This document shows, in pieces, positions 35,263 through 44,258 of a stretch of 64,000 bases of DNA. The stretch covers positions 29,184-93,183 of the forward strand of contig NZ_BMKE01000015.1 in NCBI RefSeq assembly GCF_014643915.1. Reading direction: 5' to 3'. How positions within the stretch are numbered: the stretch's first letter is position 1; each line of letters opens with the position of its first letter. The notes below the pieces were generated by a model that was given only the letters and a program-made list of their open reading frames with translations, ran no database searches and was not told the origin of the DNA. A program made the translations under genes and the position numbers. Origin of the DNA: Oceanisphaera marina (GTDB taxonomy: Bacteria; Pseudomonadota; Gammaproteobacteria; Enterobacterales; Aeromonadaceae).

Positions 35263-36747
35263 TTAGTGGCCCATCAGCTTATCAATGGCCTTGGGGTCAT
35301 TGTGCTCGGCAAATCGATCGACCATGGTTGCGCTGGCTTCGTTCAGCCCTACAACCTCTACCTCGGTGCCGTCTCTGCGAAAGGTCAACACCACCTTGTC
35401 GAGTGCGCCAATGGCGGTAATATCCCAAAAGTGGGCGCGAGTCAGGTCAATGCGTACCCGGCTGACCACTTCCTTGAAATCAAAAGCGGCAACAAACTGC
35501 TCGGCAGAGGTGAAGAACACCTGGCCAACCACCTGATATTCCCGGGTACCATCTTTGGCTTTATTTGAACCCACGTACAGGATCTGGCCCACTTTATTGG
35601 CAAAAAACAGTGCGCTCAGCAATACACCAATCAGCACGCCATAAGCCAGATTGTGGCTGTACACCACGGTGGCCACGGTGGCGATCATGACGATGCTGGA
35701 GCTGGCCGGGTGTGCTTTAAGGTCAGTGATAGAGCTCCAGCTAAAGGTACCAATAGACACCATGATCATTACGGCAACCAGTGCCGCCATCGGGATCTGT
35801 GACACCCAGGGGCCCAGGAACACTACCATAATCAGCAGCACCACCCCGGCGACCAAAGTGGATAAACGACCACGACCGCCAGATTTCACGTTGATGACCG
35901 ACTGACCAATCATGGCGCAACCTGCCATGCCACCCAGGGCGCCAGTCGCAATATTGGCCAGACCCTGACCCTTGCATTCGCGGTTTTTATCGCTCTTGGT
36001 GTCGGTTAAATCGTCCACTATGGTGGCGGTCATCATGGACTCAAGCAAGCCGACGATAGCCAGAGATAATGAGTAAGGGAAAATGATGGCCAGGGTTTCC
36101 CAATTCAGCGGCACATCCGGCCACAAGAAAATCGGCAGGCTGTCGGGCAGCTCACCCATGTCACCCACGGTACGAATATCAATGCCCATGAACACGGCGA
36201 CCAGAGTGAGGCTAACGATGCAAACCAGAGGGGAGGGCAGCAGCTTGCCGATGGTGGGCACCAGAGGCAGCAGATAAATAATACCCAGGCCTGCGGCCGT
36301 CATGGCATATACGTGCCAGGTGACGTTGGTCAGCTCGGGGAGTTGCGCCATGAAGATCAGAATCGCCAGCGCGTTGACGAAACCGGTGACCACAGAGCGC
36401 GATACAAAACGCATCAGTTCGCCCAGGCGCAAATAGCCGGCAATAATCTGCAGCACCCCGCACAGCAAGGTGGCGGCCAGCAAATATTGCAGACCATGGT
36501 CTTTAACCAGCGTCACCATCAACAGCGCCATGGCACCGGTGGCGGCCGAGATCATACCGGGGCGCCCGCCGGCAAAAGCGATCACGACTGCCATGCTGAA
36601 GGAAGCGTACAAGCCAATTTTGGGGTCTACACCGGCAATAATGGAAAAGGCGATGGCTTCGGGGATCAGGGCCAGCGCAACCACCAGGCCGGCAAGCACG
36701 TCTCCTCGGACGTTAAAAAACCAAGTCTGCTTAATATTCGATAGCAT
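35263..36747 (-). CDS. SulP-family anion transporter with STAS domain
   Basis: A 494-residue carrier with about 12-14 helices and a C-terminal STAS domain (about residues 395-494, [25 protein letters not shown]). SulP proteins move sulfate, bicarbonate or organic anions; members of this short subgroup with a stress-protein neighbour have been linked to sodium-dependent bicarbonate or dicarboxylate uptake, but the substrate here is not decided by sequence. The N-terminal [31 protein letters not shown] is the family signature. I use the ATG at 36747 ([10 protein letters not shown]) with GGAAC upstream; the longer frame to 36822 adds an unconserved leader. Confidence 0.9.
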   Translation of the reverse strand: MLSNIKQTWFFNVRGDVLAGLVVALALIPEAIAFSIIAGVDPKIGLYASFSMAVVIAFAGGRPGMISAATGAMALLMVTLVKDHGLQYLLAATLLCGVLQIIAGYLRLGELMRFVSRSVVTGFVNALAILIFMAQLPELTNVTWHVYAMTAAGLGIIYLLPLVPTIGKLLPSPLVCIVSLTLVAVFMGIDIRTVGDMGELPDSLPIFLWPDVPLNWETLAIIFPYSLSLAIVGLLESMMTATIVDDLTDTKSDKNRECKGQGLANIATGALGGMAGCAMIGQSVINVKSGGRGRLSTLVAGVVLLIMVVFLGPWVSQIPMAALVAVMIMVSIGTFSWSSITDLKAHPASSSIVMIATVATVVYSHNLAYGVLIGVLLSALFFANKVGQILYVGSNKAKDGTREYQVVGQVFFTSAEQFVAAFDFKEVVSRVRIDLTRAHFWDITAIGALDKVVLTFRRDGTEVEVVGLNEASATMVDRFAEHNDPKAIDKLMGH

Positions 36748-37078
36748 TGTGAATGTTCCAGGGTTGAAGGGCGAGTGGAGTCTGTATTGGAAAACCGACT
36801 TAGCCACGCAAGGGTATATCAATAAGCTCCGAGGTGGTCAGGCAACTCGGTGCGTCATAATGGCTAACAGTGAGGTCTAGAATGGTGTCTTGGTTTTATG
36901 TAAAAAATTCATGCAAGTTTCATTTCTTATAAACAATGTGAGCTAAATCGCGGTTATTATAGAGGGCAGCCGCAGGAGGGACAAGGGCTCGGCCCAGGTA
37001 GTACTGTAAACTGCAAGGCTCAATCCGCTGGCAATTGGCACTCGCCTTATTTTATCCATTCGTTTTAAAGGAAACTTC
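36748..37078. other. Divergent intergenic region between SulP and psiE
   Basis: About 330 bases that must carry divergent promoters. I looked for a Pho box before psiE and found no convincing pair of CTGTCAT-like repeats. AAAGGAAAC just before 37079 is the psiE ribosome site. Confidence 0.5.
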
Positions 37079-37480
37079 ATGAGCCAGAACCGCATGTTAG
37101 GTAGCAAGGCACTGGATGTACTGCAGCATATTGGTTTGATTATCGTGGCGGTGGCGACCGTCACGGCGGTAGGCATCGAGATTGGCCATATGTGGCAAGC
37201 CCGAACCGTGACTCTGGCCGATCTGCTGCTGATGTTCATTTACCTTGAAGTGCTGGCCATGGTGGCTATTTATCTTCGTTCGGGTAAATTGCCCATTCGC
37301 ATTCCCTTATACATCGCCATAGTGGCATTGGCTCGATATCTGATACTGGACATGAAAGGCATGGACAGCTGGCGGCTGATCACGGTGGCAGGCGCCGCCC
37401 TGGTGCTGGCGATCGCCATTTTAGTGATCCGCTACGGCCATGTGAAATATCCCTACGATAAAGACGACGGCGGGCACTGA
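37079..37480 (+). CDS. psiE: Phosphate-starvation-inducible membrane protein PsiE
   Basis: A 133-residue protein with four predicted membrane helices, like E. coli PsiE (136). Family landmarks are LLLMFIYLEVLAMVAIYLRSGKLPIRIPLYIAIVALARYLILDMKG in the centre. Its biochemical role is unknown; in E. coli its expression responds to phosphate and cAMP. AAAGGAAAC precedes the ATG at 37079. It is convergent with the antiporter gene, and a long-looped inverted repeat lies between them. Confidence 0.93.
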   Translation: MSQNRMLGSKALDVLQHIGLIIVAVATVTAVGIEIGHMWQARTVTLADLLLMFIYLEVLAMVAIYLRSGKLPIRIPLYIAIVALARYLILDMKGMDSWRLITVAGAALVLAIAILVIRYGHVKYPYDKDDGGH

Positions 37481-37500
37481 ATAACCGCCTGACGATGTAC

Positions 37501-37559
37501 GCCTTACGCTATACGTAAAAAACAGAGTGGTTTTTCACTTATGGTGCATAGCGTAAGGC
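37501..37559. repeat. Inverted repeat between psiE and the antiporter gene
   Basis: Exact 12-base arms GCCTTACGCTAT (37501-37512) and ATAGCGTAAGGC (37548-37559) enclose 35 bases. There is no U tract, so it is not a textbook terminator, though it lies between convergent genes. Confidence 0.7.
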
Positions 37560-37571
37560 TGCGCCGTTTCT

Positions 37572-39164
37572 TCAGCGGCTGGCTATTTCCTGCATTTCAT
37601 TGTCCTCAATCACATGGCGGGCAAAGCCGCTGCCGGCTTCTTCGTAGATATTGAAGATATCATCGGCTCCCATGGCGCGTAGTTGTGCACCTTCTTCCGG
37701 GTAACAGATAATGGCGGCCACGCGGCCGGTAAAATGATGGAAGCGGATCTGCTCCAGCGCATACAGGTTACCCGCATGATTGGGCATGGCCAGAAAGATG
37801 TATTCCAGCTGATCGCTGATGCTGGTCTTGTCCCAGAAGTCCGAGTCGGAGGCATCGCCTTCAATGGCATTGATATGCAGATCTTTCAGTAATTCGATCT
37901 TTTTGATGTCGCTGTCGATACCCAGTAATTGCCCTGGATAACGCTGCTCCAATTCCATGTAGGCGCCCTGACCAATACGGCCCATACCGATGATCAACAC
38001 CTTGGCGTTGCCCAACGCTATGGGTCTGTCATTGGGATGCAATTGAGTGCTTTCTTCGGGTTTGAAGCGTGTCATCAAGCGACGATACAAGGTTTCGTTG
38101 TGAGTGTTCAGCGGCGCCGACACCACAAAAGAGACCGCCAGCGCAATAGAAGCCACTATGACCCAGTCGTTGCTCAGCAAGCCTTGTTTGGCGGCCAGAG
38201 CGGCCACAATAAGGCCAAATTCCGAATAGTTGGAGAGGCTGAAAGTGGCGAGCAAAGAGGTACGAATACGCAACTGGCAACGGTTGTAGAGTAAATAGTA
38301 GAGCAGGCTTTTCAGTGGCAATACCAGCAACAGAATACCGGCAATCCACAAGGCTTCTGTGGTGGGCATGCCATTCAGACCAATGCTGAGAAAGAACGCC
38401 ACCAGAAACAGCTCTTTCATGTTGAAGAACGATTTGGCAAGCGCCGAAGCACTGTAATGAGATGCCAGCAGCATGCCCATGATCAGTGCGCCCAAATCGC
38501 CTTTAAGGCCGACCAGTTCAAAACCGCCGACCCCCACCACCAGCGCCATAAACACGGCAAACAGGGTTTGCAATTCGCCATGGCCGGTACGCTCCAGAAT
38601 TTTAAAGCACACCGGGCGCAATAAGGGAATCAGGATCAGCAGGCTGCAGGCCCAGGGGCTGGGCACCTTGCCGGAAGAGGAGGTTAAAAACGCCACCGCA
38701 AACAGATCCTGCATCACCAGCACCCCGATGGCGATACGGCCATAAAAGGTGTTCATGTCACTGCGCTCTTCCAGCACCTTGACCGCAAATACGGTGCTGG
38801 AAAAACTCAGGGCAAAGCCCATCAACACGGCCTGGCGCCACTCAAGCTCCAACGCCAGGCTAAAGCCGATGCTTTTTATTGCCAGCAAGACCAGGGTAAA
38901 CAGCAGGGTAGAGAAGATGATATGCCCGGAGGCGGTGCCCCAGACTTCTTTTCGTAACAGGGTTTTAATATCGAGTTTAAGACCGATACTGAACAGCAAC
39001 AAGGTCACGCCCAGATTGGCGAGCGTGTCCAGGGTTGCATTGCTTTCATAGCCCATGGCATTAAGTACAAAACCCGCCGCCAGAAAACCAATCAAGGGAG
39101 GCAGGTTAATCAGATAAACCAGTAAACCACAGCCAAACGCAATTGCAATAAAAGTGGGATCCAT
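37572..39164 (-). CDS. CPA2 cation:proton antiporter with RCK domain
   Basis: A 530-residue protein. Residues about 1-370 form 12-13 helices of the Kef/CPA2 exchanger type (LIGFLAAGFVLNAMG, GFALSFSSTVFAVKVLEE, LKGDLGALIMGMLLA). Residues about 390-510 are a TrkA-N/RCK domain with the nucleotide loop VLIIGMGRIGQGAYMELEQR and the acidic LGIDSD. It probably exchanges K+ or Na+ for protons under control of NAD(H) or a related ligand. It resembles YbaL/KefB relatives but is not clearly one of them, so no symbol is given. The nagD gene ends 32 bases before its start, so the two may be cotranscribed. Confidence 0.9.
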   Translation of the reverse strand: MDPTFIAIAFGCGLLVYLINLPPLIGFLAAGFVLNAMGYESNATLDTLANLGVTLLLFSIGLKLDIKTLLRKEVWGTASGHIIFSTLLFTLVLLAIKSIGFSLALELEWRQAVLMGFALSFSSTVFAVKVLEERSDMNTFYGRIAIGVLVMQDLFAVAFLTSSSGKVPSPWACSLLILIPLLRPVCFKILERTGHGELQTLFAVFMALVVGVGGFELVGLKGDLGALIMGMLLASHYSASALAKSFFNMKELFLVAFFLSIGLNGMPTTEALWIAGILLLVLPLKSLLYYLLYNRCQLRIRTSLLATFSLSNYSEFGLIVAALAAKQGLLSNDWVIVASIALAVSFVVSAPLNTHNETLYRRLMTRFKPEESTQLHPNDRPIALGNAKVLIIGMGRIGQGAYMELEQRYPGQLLGIDSDIKKIELLKDLHINAIEGDASDSDFWDKTSISDQLEYIFLAMPNHAGNLYALEQIRFHHFTGRVAAIICYPEEGAQLRAMGADDIFNIYEEAGSGFARHVIEDNEMQEIASR

Positions 39165-39196
39165 TCAATCAACTTATATTTATGTTAGATATTCGG

Positions 39197-39949
39197 TTAA
39201 AACAAATCGATGTCGGTGACAGACGCATAAACATGCTGCGGACGGAACGGCATCTTGTCAATATCCTTGACTTGACTGACGCCCGTGAGCACGAGCACGG
39301 TTTCTAACCCGGCTTGAAACCCCGCCAGAATATCGGTTTTCAAATTGTCACCCACAATCAGGGTATTTTCGGAATGAGCATCCATATGATTAAGCGCGGC
39401 GCGCACTATCCAGGCGCTGGGCTTGCCCACGTAAAACGGCTTTTTGCCGGTCATGCGTTCTATGGGTGCACAAAGTGCGCCGCAGGCAGGGTGCATATTC
39501 GGGCCATGGGTATCCGGATTGGTGGCGATAAACCGGGCACCGTCGGCCACAAAACGTGCCGCCATTTGTATCATGCTCCAATTGTAGTTGCGGGTTTCTC
39601 CCACCACCACAAAGTCGGGATCGATATCGGTAATGGTAAAACCGGCTTTATAGAGTTCGTGGATCAGGGCGCCTTCGCCAATCACGAAGGCTTTTTGCCC
39701 ACTTTGGCGCTTCAAGAAATCGGCGGTGGCCATGGCCGACGTATAAAAGAGTGACTCGGGCACTTCGATGCCCGCTGAGTAAAAGCGGTTTTGCAAATCT
39801 CTTGGGGTTTGTGCGGGATAATTGGTTAAAAACAACAAGTTGATATTTTGTTCGAGCACGCGGCGTACAAAGGCATCGGCGCCCGGAATTAAATCATTGT
39901 TATGCAGTATGACGCCATCAATATCACAGATCAGATTTTTTATATTCAC
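39197..39949 (-). CDS. nagD: HAD-family nucleotide phosphatase NagD
   Basis: A 250-residue class IIA HAD phosphatase, the length of E. coli NagD. The nucleophile motif is CDIDGVILHNN at the start (Asp9 and Asp11), motif II is FLTNYPAQTP, the cap domain holds GEGALIHELYKAGF, and motifs III/IV are GKPSAWIVRAAL and VGDNLKTDILAGFQAGL. NagD removes phosphate from nucleoside monophosphates such as UMP. No nagBAC genes are nearby, so the link to amino-sugar use seen in E. coli is absent. The ATG at 39949 follows AAGGAG. Confidence 0.93.
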   Translation of the reverse strand: MNIKNLICDIDGVILHNNDLIPGADAFVRRVLEQNINLLFLTNYPAQTPRDLQNRFYSAGIEVPESLFYTSAMATADFLKRQSGQKAFVIGEGALIHELYKAGFTITDIDPDFVVVGETRNYNWSMIQMAARFVADGARFIATNPDTHGPNMHPACGALCAPIERMTGKKPFYVGKPSAWIVRAALNHMDAHSENTLIVGDNLKTDILAGFQAGLETVLVLTGVSQVKDIDKMPFRPQHVYASVTDIDLF

Positions 39950-40068
39950 TATTACTCTCCTTGAGTCCCGTATCGAATTACTCGGTCCTGATAATAGGCA
40001 AACCAGGTATCCTGTTATGCCTAATGTCGTGACGGGTTATGACAAACAGATGACAAGCCCTTATCTTA

Positions 40069-40743
40069 TCAGTTGGCAGTGCACTTGAGCAGCGGGCCCA
40101 ATTGGTGTGTGCGGCGCATAATGGTGTTGGCCCGGCCTTGAATATAGGTCGATGGCCGGTTGGCATGGAATTTTCTGGGATTGGGTAATACGGCGGCCAG
40201 CAAGGCGGCCTGATAGCGCGTCAGGTTGGCCGCCGAGGTGTTAAAATACGCCTGGGCGGCGGCTTCTGCACCATAGATGCCAGGGCCAAATTCGGCGATA
40301 TTCAAATACAGTGTCATGATGCGCTGCTTGGGTAAAAGCAGTTCCAGCATGGGAGTGTAAACGGCCTCCAGTCCTTTGCGTACAAAGCTGCGGCCGGGCC
40401 ACAGGTAAAGATTTTTGGCGGTTTGCATGGTAATGGTGCTGCCGCCTCTCAACTTGCCGTCGTCCCTGAATTCGCTGAATACGTCGGCAAAGGCATTCCA
40501 GTCAAAGCCACTGTGTTGGCAAAAACGGTTGTCTTCGGAGGCAATCACCGCCGCTTTAAGATGACCGGATAGTCGGGTCGAGGGTTGCCAGTGCCTGGTC
40601 CAGTCTTCACCTTCAAACAGCCTGATAACCATCAGTGGTGTTGCCGGCACCGGCACATAGCGATACAACAAGGTCAACAACAGCGGGACTACTATCAGCA
40701 GGGTCAGCAGCCAGATAATGCAGCGTTTTAGAAAAGAGAGCAT
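40069..40743 (-). CDS. mtgA: Monofunctional peptidoglycan glycosyltransferase MtgA
   Basis: A 224-residue GT51 enzyme with one N-terminal membrane anchor (LLTLLIVVPLLLTLLYRYV) and a periplasmic catalytic domain. It polymerises lipid II into glycan strands. The catalytic glutamate motif ASEDNRFCQHSGFDW and the GGSTITMQTAKNLYLWPGRSFVRKGLEA motif are both present, and there is no transpeptidase domain. I place the start at the ATG at 40743 (MLSFLKRC); AAGGACC lies upstream. Divergent from the adenine deaminase gene. Confidence 0.93.
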   Translation of the reverse strand: MLSFLKRCIIWLLTLLIVVPLLLTLLYRYVPVPATPLMVIRLFEGEDWTRHWQPSTRLSGHLKAAVIASEDNRFCQHSGFDWNAFADVFSEFRDDGKLRGGSTITMQTAKNLYLWPGRSFVRKGLEAVYTPMLELLLPKQRIMTLYLNIAEFGPGIYGAEAAAQAYFNTSAANLTRYQAALLAAVLPNPRKFHANRPSTYIQGRANTIMRRTHQLGPLLKCTAN

Positions 40744-41082
40744 GTAAAAACGGTCCTTGTCGTAAAATGAGTGGTTAACTCGGATCAAGCCTGGCCACGC
40801 AGTTTACCTTTGTAGCCGAAACAGGGCGAACTATCTTGTTTTTATGATCATTAACTTGAGTGTGTGCTCGCCGTCTGCGCCAGCAATCGACTCTGACTGA
40901 ATCAAAAACAGGCAATCCTGCGCCATGGAACGCGGCCTTTTTCTGCCAGCTCACAGTTTTGACATGCATTGGTCACAATCTCTTGGTGTTCACTGTTAAA
41001 TGTTTGTTATCTTTACCTTAAGCTTTATTTTGCCCATTGCCATTATTCTTAATCATCAGGTGTCATCTTGTGGAGAAATGCC
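40744..41082. other. Divergent intergenic region between mtgA and adenine deaminase
   Basis: About 340 bases expected to carry two promoters. No convincing promoter pair with standard spacing, RNA fold or small gene was found by eye. GGAG at 41071-41074 is the ribosome site of the next gene. Confidence 0.5.
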
Positions 41083-42105
41083 ATGACTTCTTTTATCAGT
41101 GAATTACCTAAAGTTGAGCTGCATCTTCATATTGAAGGTACGCTGGAGCCGGAAATGGTCTTTGCCCTGGCCCAGCGCAATGGTATCACCCTCGATTATG
41201 CCGATGAAAGCGCCTTGCGGGCCGCTTACCAGTTTAGCGATCTGCAATCGTTTCTGGATTTGTACTATCAGGGCATGCAGGTTTTGCAAACCGAACAGGA
41301 TTTTTTTGACTTGACCTGGGCCTATCTGGAGCGATCCCATGCCGACAATGTGCGGCATGTGGAAGTATTTTTCGACCCTCAGGCACATACCGAGCGAGGC
41401 GTGCCCCTGGCCGCCGTAATTGGCGGCATAGTGCGGGCGCTGGAACAGGCACGGCGCCAGTGGAGCCTGACCAGTCGTTTGATATTGTCCTTCTTGCGCC
41501 ACCTTTCTCAAGCCGCCGCCTTTGATACGTTGCGCCAGGCCGAGCCATTTCGCCAGCAGTTATCGGGTATCGGTCTCGACTCGGCAGAGCAGGGCAATCC
41601 GCCAACCAAATTTGCCCAGGTTTATGCCGCCGCCCAGGCCCAGGGCTACCGGCTGGTAGCCCATGCCGGAGAAGAAGGTCCCGCCAGCTATATTCGCGAT
41701 GCGCTGGATATTCTCAAGGTGGAGCGTATCGATCATGGCGTTGCGGCGATTGATGATGCCCCCTTGATGGCGCGCCTGGCCCAGGAGCGGATACCGCTCA
41801 CCGTGTGCCCGCTGTCCAATCTCAAGTTGCAGGTGATAAACGACATGAGTGAGCACCCCATGCTCGCGCTGTTACATGCGGGCCTGTGCGTCACGGTTAA
41901 TTCCGACGATCCGGCCTACTTTGGTGGTTACATGAATGCCAACTACAGGGCGCTGCAACAAGGCTTGGGAGCCAGTGAGCGGGATCTGCTGCAGCTGGCG
42001 CTGAACAGCGTAGAGGCTTGCTGGCTGTCGCCGGAAGAAAAAGCCGTACTCACCCGCGAGATTAAAGCTCATGGTGAAAAATTCGGCGTTGCGATGGCAA
42101 ACTGA
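41083..42105 (+). CDS. Adenine deaminase (adenosine-deaminase fold)
   Basis: A 340-residue amidohydrolase. Metal and catalytic motifs are ELHLHIEGTLEPE near residue 14, HAGEEG near 200, RIDHGV near 225 and VNSDDPAYFGG near 280. The segments YQFSDLQSFLDLYYQGMQVLQTEQDFFDLTWAYL and FFDPQAHTERG match the Pseudomonas/fungal adenine deaminase group rather than true adenosine deaminases, so I call it adenine deaminase (adenine to hypoxanthine, purine salvage). Adenosine deaminase is the alternative name many pipelines would give. The ATG at 41083 has GGAG nine bases before it. Confidence 0.88.
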   Translation: MTSFISELPKVELHLHIEGTLEPEMVFALAQRNGITLDYADESALRAAYQFSDLQSFLDLYYQGMQVLQTEQDFFDLTWAYLERSHADNVRHVEVFFDPQAHTERGVPLAAVIGGIVRALEQARRQWSLTSRLILSFLRHLSQAAAFDTLRQAEPFRQQLSGIGLDSAEQGNPPTKFAQVYAAAQAQGYRLVAHAGEEGPASYIRDALDILKVERIDHGVAAIDDAPLMARLAQERIPLTVCPLSNLKLQVINDMSEHPMLALLHAGLCVTVNSDDPAYFGGYMNANYRALQQGLGASERDLLQLALNSVEACWLSPEEKAVLTREIKAHGEKFGVAMAN

Positions 42106-42175
42106 CTGACAAGAAACATTAAAGCTATCGCCCATACTGCCGATAATATGCGTATCGAATAATAGGAGAGCCGTC

Positions 42176-43048
42176 GTGCGCATTATTACGCTAATAGCAG
42201 GGCTGACCCTGTGCGCAGGAGCCGGGGCCCAGCCCCGTGCCTACCTTGCCAATATGGATCAGTCTTTGTGGCGGCTGACCTCCGACTCGGCCGTAGAATG
42301 TCGGCTGGAGCATCCTATTCCGCGTTTTGGCACCGGTGCCTTTGTCAGTCGCGCGTCCAAAAATATCAATCTGGTGTTTGCGCTAAGCCCGTTGCGGGCC
42401 CAGCCGCGCACGCAATCGGCGGCCCTGGTCAGCGAGGCTCCCGAGTGGCAGCCGGGCAGAGCGGCGCGTAATTTATCCAAGGTGACGTTTTATCAGCAGT
42501 TTGATGCCATGGTCGAGCAACAATCGGCCTGGGTGATGCTGGATGAACTGAGCGAAGGGCGCTGGCCGACTTTTTATTTTGACGACTGGTATCGCAATGG
42601 CAAGGTTACCAGCGTGGGGCTGTCATCCGTTAACTTTCGCGCCCGCTACGCCGCCTTTCTGGACTGCCAGGCCAATCTGTTGCCCTACAGCTTTGAAGAT
42701 ATTGCCTTTAGCGTGCTCAATTACGTGAATAACGAAGACGAGCTGACGGATCATTCCAGCCAGCGACTGGCCATGATCACCGAATACGTGAAAGCCGATC
42801 CCAATATTGGCGAGGTGGTGATTAACACCTACACCGACAGTTTTGGCACCGCTTACCATAACAAGCAATTGTCACAACGCCGCGCCGAGGCCATCAAGGC
42901 CTACTTTATCGAGTTGGGTTTGCCAGAAGGCAGCATCAATCTCGAAGGCCATGGCGAACGCCGCCCCATCGCCGACAATCGCGATGCAGAAGGGCGCAAT
43001 ACCAACCGCAGGGTCGTTATCAGCCTGGGCGCAAAAACCCACCTTTAA
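42176..43048 (+). CDS. motY: Sodium-type flagellar protein MotY
   Basis: A 290-residue secreted protein: a signal peptide ending near GAGAQP (residue about 19), an N-terminal MotY-specific domain (about 20-150), and an OmpA/MotB-type peptidoglycan-binding domain at about 170-285 (VINTYTDSFGTAYHNKQLSQRRAEAIKAYF, GHGERRPIADN, EGRNTNRRV). MotY forms the T ring that anchors the sodium-driven stator in Vibrio and relatives. The start is a GTG at 42176 after AGGAGAG. No other flagellar genes are in the window. Confidence 0.93.
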   Translation: MRIITLIAGLTLCAGAGAQPRAYLANMDQSLWRLTSDSAVECRLEHPIPRFGTGAFVSRASKNINLVFALSPLRAQPRTQSAALVSEAPEWQPGRAARNLSKVTFYQQFDAMVEQQSAWVMLDELSEGRWPTFYFDDWYRNGKVTSVGLSSVNFRARYAAFLDCQANLLPYSFEDIAFSVLNYVNNEDELTDHSSQRLAMITEYVKADPNIGEVVINTYTDSFGTAYHNKQLSQRRAEAIKAYFIELGLPEGSINLEGHGERRPIADNRDAEGRNTNRRVVISLGAKTHL

Positions 43049-43061
43049 TGTTGTTTTCCTA

Positions 43062-43111
43062 CCAAACAGCCAACGCCTGCAAATCGACTTTTGTGGGCTT
43101 TGGCTGTTTGG
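43062..43111. repeat. Inverted repeat after motY
   Basis: Exact 12-base arms CCAAACAGCCAA (43062-43073) and TTGGCTGTTTGG (43100-43111) around 26 bases. It may be a weak terminator for motY, but no T run follows. Confidence 0.6.
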
Positions 43112-43214
43112 CTATGGTCTGGCCCGCCATGTTACAGGCATAATAACGGCTGGGCGCTGATTGAGTGCGCTGCAGTCGAATTAGAAATTTCTTTTTGTCT
43201 TTTAGGGATATGTA

Positions 43215-44006
43215 ATGACTTGGTTAATGTATTTGGCGTTGGGAGCGTTTGCCGGCACGCTGGCGGGACTGTTTGGGGTGGGCGGCGGCCTGATTATTGT
43301 GCCGGTGCTGATTATCAGTTTCAAACTGCAGGGCATAGGCGGTGACTTGATCACCCACATGGCCGTTGGAACCTCGCTGGCCACCATCATGTTTACCTCT
43401 CTTAGCGCCATTCACACTCATCATGGCCGACGTGCCATCGACTGGCGTCTGGCGGCGATGCTCTCGGTGGGCATAGTGATGGGTGCCTGGCTGGGCGGTT
43501 ATACCGCCGATAAATTATCGGGCCCCTTGCTGCAGCGCCTGATTGGCTTGTTTGCCTGGCTGATGGCGGCCCAAATGCTGTTTGGTCTGGCGCCCAAGGG
43601 GGCTGCTCAGTTACCCGGTAAACCGGTACAGGCCGCGGCGGGAGGAGTGATAGGCTGGGCCTCGGGCATCTTTGGCATTGGTGGCGGCTCGCTCACAGTG
43701 CCATTTTTAACCTGGTGCTCGGTGCCCATGCAAAGGGCGGTGGCGGTGTCGGCGGTATGCGGTTTTCCTATCGCTCTGGTCGGTGCTCTCAGCTATGTGG
43801 TGCATGGCATGGCACACGAGGACTTACCCGCCGAGGCGTGGGGCTACGTTTATCTACCAGCACTGCTGGGCATCAGCCTGGCCAGCGTACCCTTTGCCCG
43901 GGTGGGCGCCATTTTGGCGCACAAGCTCTCGGCGGCCGCGCTCAAGCGCGCATTTGCGGTATTTTTAGTGATTGTCGGTGCCAAGTTCCTGTTGTTTCCG
44001 GGATAA
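43215..44006 (+). CDS. TauE/SafE-family (TSUP) permease
   Basis: A 263-residue membrane protein with about eight helices arranged as two repeats; each repeat begins with a Gly-rich motif (GLFGVGGGLIIVPVL near residue 18 and GIFGIGGGSLTVPFL near 155). The TSUP family exports or imports small sulfur- or carbon-containing anions such as sulfite or sulfoacetate. The substrate is not predictable and no sulfur genes are adjacent. AGGGATATGTA precedes the ATG at 43215. It ends before a shared terminator. Confidence 0.9.
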   Translation: MTWLMYLALGAFAGTLAGLFGVGGGLIIVPVLIISFKLQGIGGDLITHMAVGTSLATIMFTSLSAIHTHHGRRAIDWRLAAMLSVGIVMGAWLGGYTADKLSGPLLQRLIGLFAWLMAAQMLFGLAPKGAAQLPGKPVQAAAGGVIGWASGIFGIGGGSLTVPFLTWCSVPMQRAVAVSAVCGFPIALVGALSYVVHGMAHEDLPAEAWGYVYLPALLGISLASVPFARVGAILAHKLSAAALKRAFAVFLVIVGAKFLLFPG

Positions 44007-44077
44007 AACGCAGGTTTGGTTAACGGCGGGAATGAGGTCATTACCCTCCGATTAATCGTTAACCCCGCAACCAAATA

Positions 44078-44113
44078 AAAACCCCGAGTCTTTGACTCGG
44101 GGTTTTGTTTTTC
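44078..44113 (+). terminator. Bidirectional terminator after the TSUP gene
   Basis: Thirteen-base arms (44078-44090 and 44094-44106, core CCCCGAGTC/GACTCGGGG) with a TTT loop and T/A runs on both sides. It ends the TSUP gene and can also end the minus-strand lpxM unit. Confidence 0.93.
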
Positions 44114-44153
44114 TTGTGGCTGAACTCTGCCAGGCTCAGAGCCTGGAGTGTGT

Positions 44154-44258
44154 CTATTTACGTTTTTCCCGAGCGATCAGCCAGTCGTCTATTCGGCTGG
44201 TCAGCCAGACAGCCAGCGCGCCTATGCTGATCATCAGTAAATAATGTAACCAGTCCAT
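44154..44258 (-). CDS. 34-residue membrane microprotein coupled to lpxM
   Basis: On the minus strand the lpxM stop and a new ATG share bases as TGATG (stop 44260-44258, start 44258-44256), the classic arrangement for coupled translation. The frame encodes 34 residues, MDWLHYLLMISIGALAVWLT then SRIDDWLIAREKRK, ending at TAG. It predicts one membrane helix (about residues 5-20) followed by a basic amphipathic tail, so the tail should face the cytoplasm. A hairpin (44130-44146) and the bidirectional terminator follow. I do not recognise a family. Coupling suggests it acts with or on the LpxM acyltransferase; that is an inference. Confidence 0.65.
   Translation of the reverse strand: MDWLHYLLMISIGALAVWLTSRIDDWLIAREKRK

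Noticed and set aside
36748-37078. A Pho box controlling psiE
   Set aside because: No pair of CTGTCAT-like half sites with proper spacing was found upstream of psiE.
41083-42105. Naming the amidohydrolase adenosine deaminase
   Set aside because: Several diagnostic stretches match the adenine deaminase group of Pseudomonas and fungi better; adenosine deaminase is kept as the alternative.
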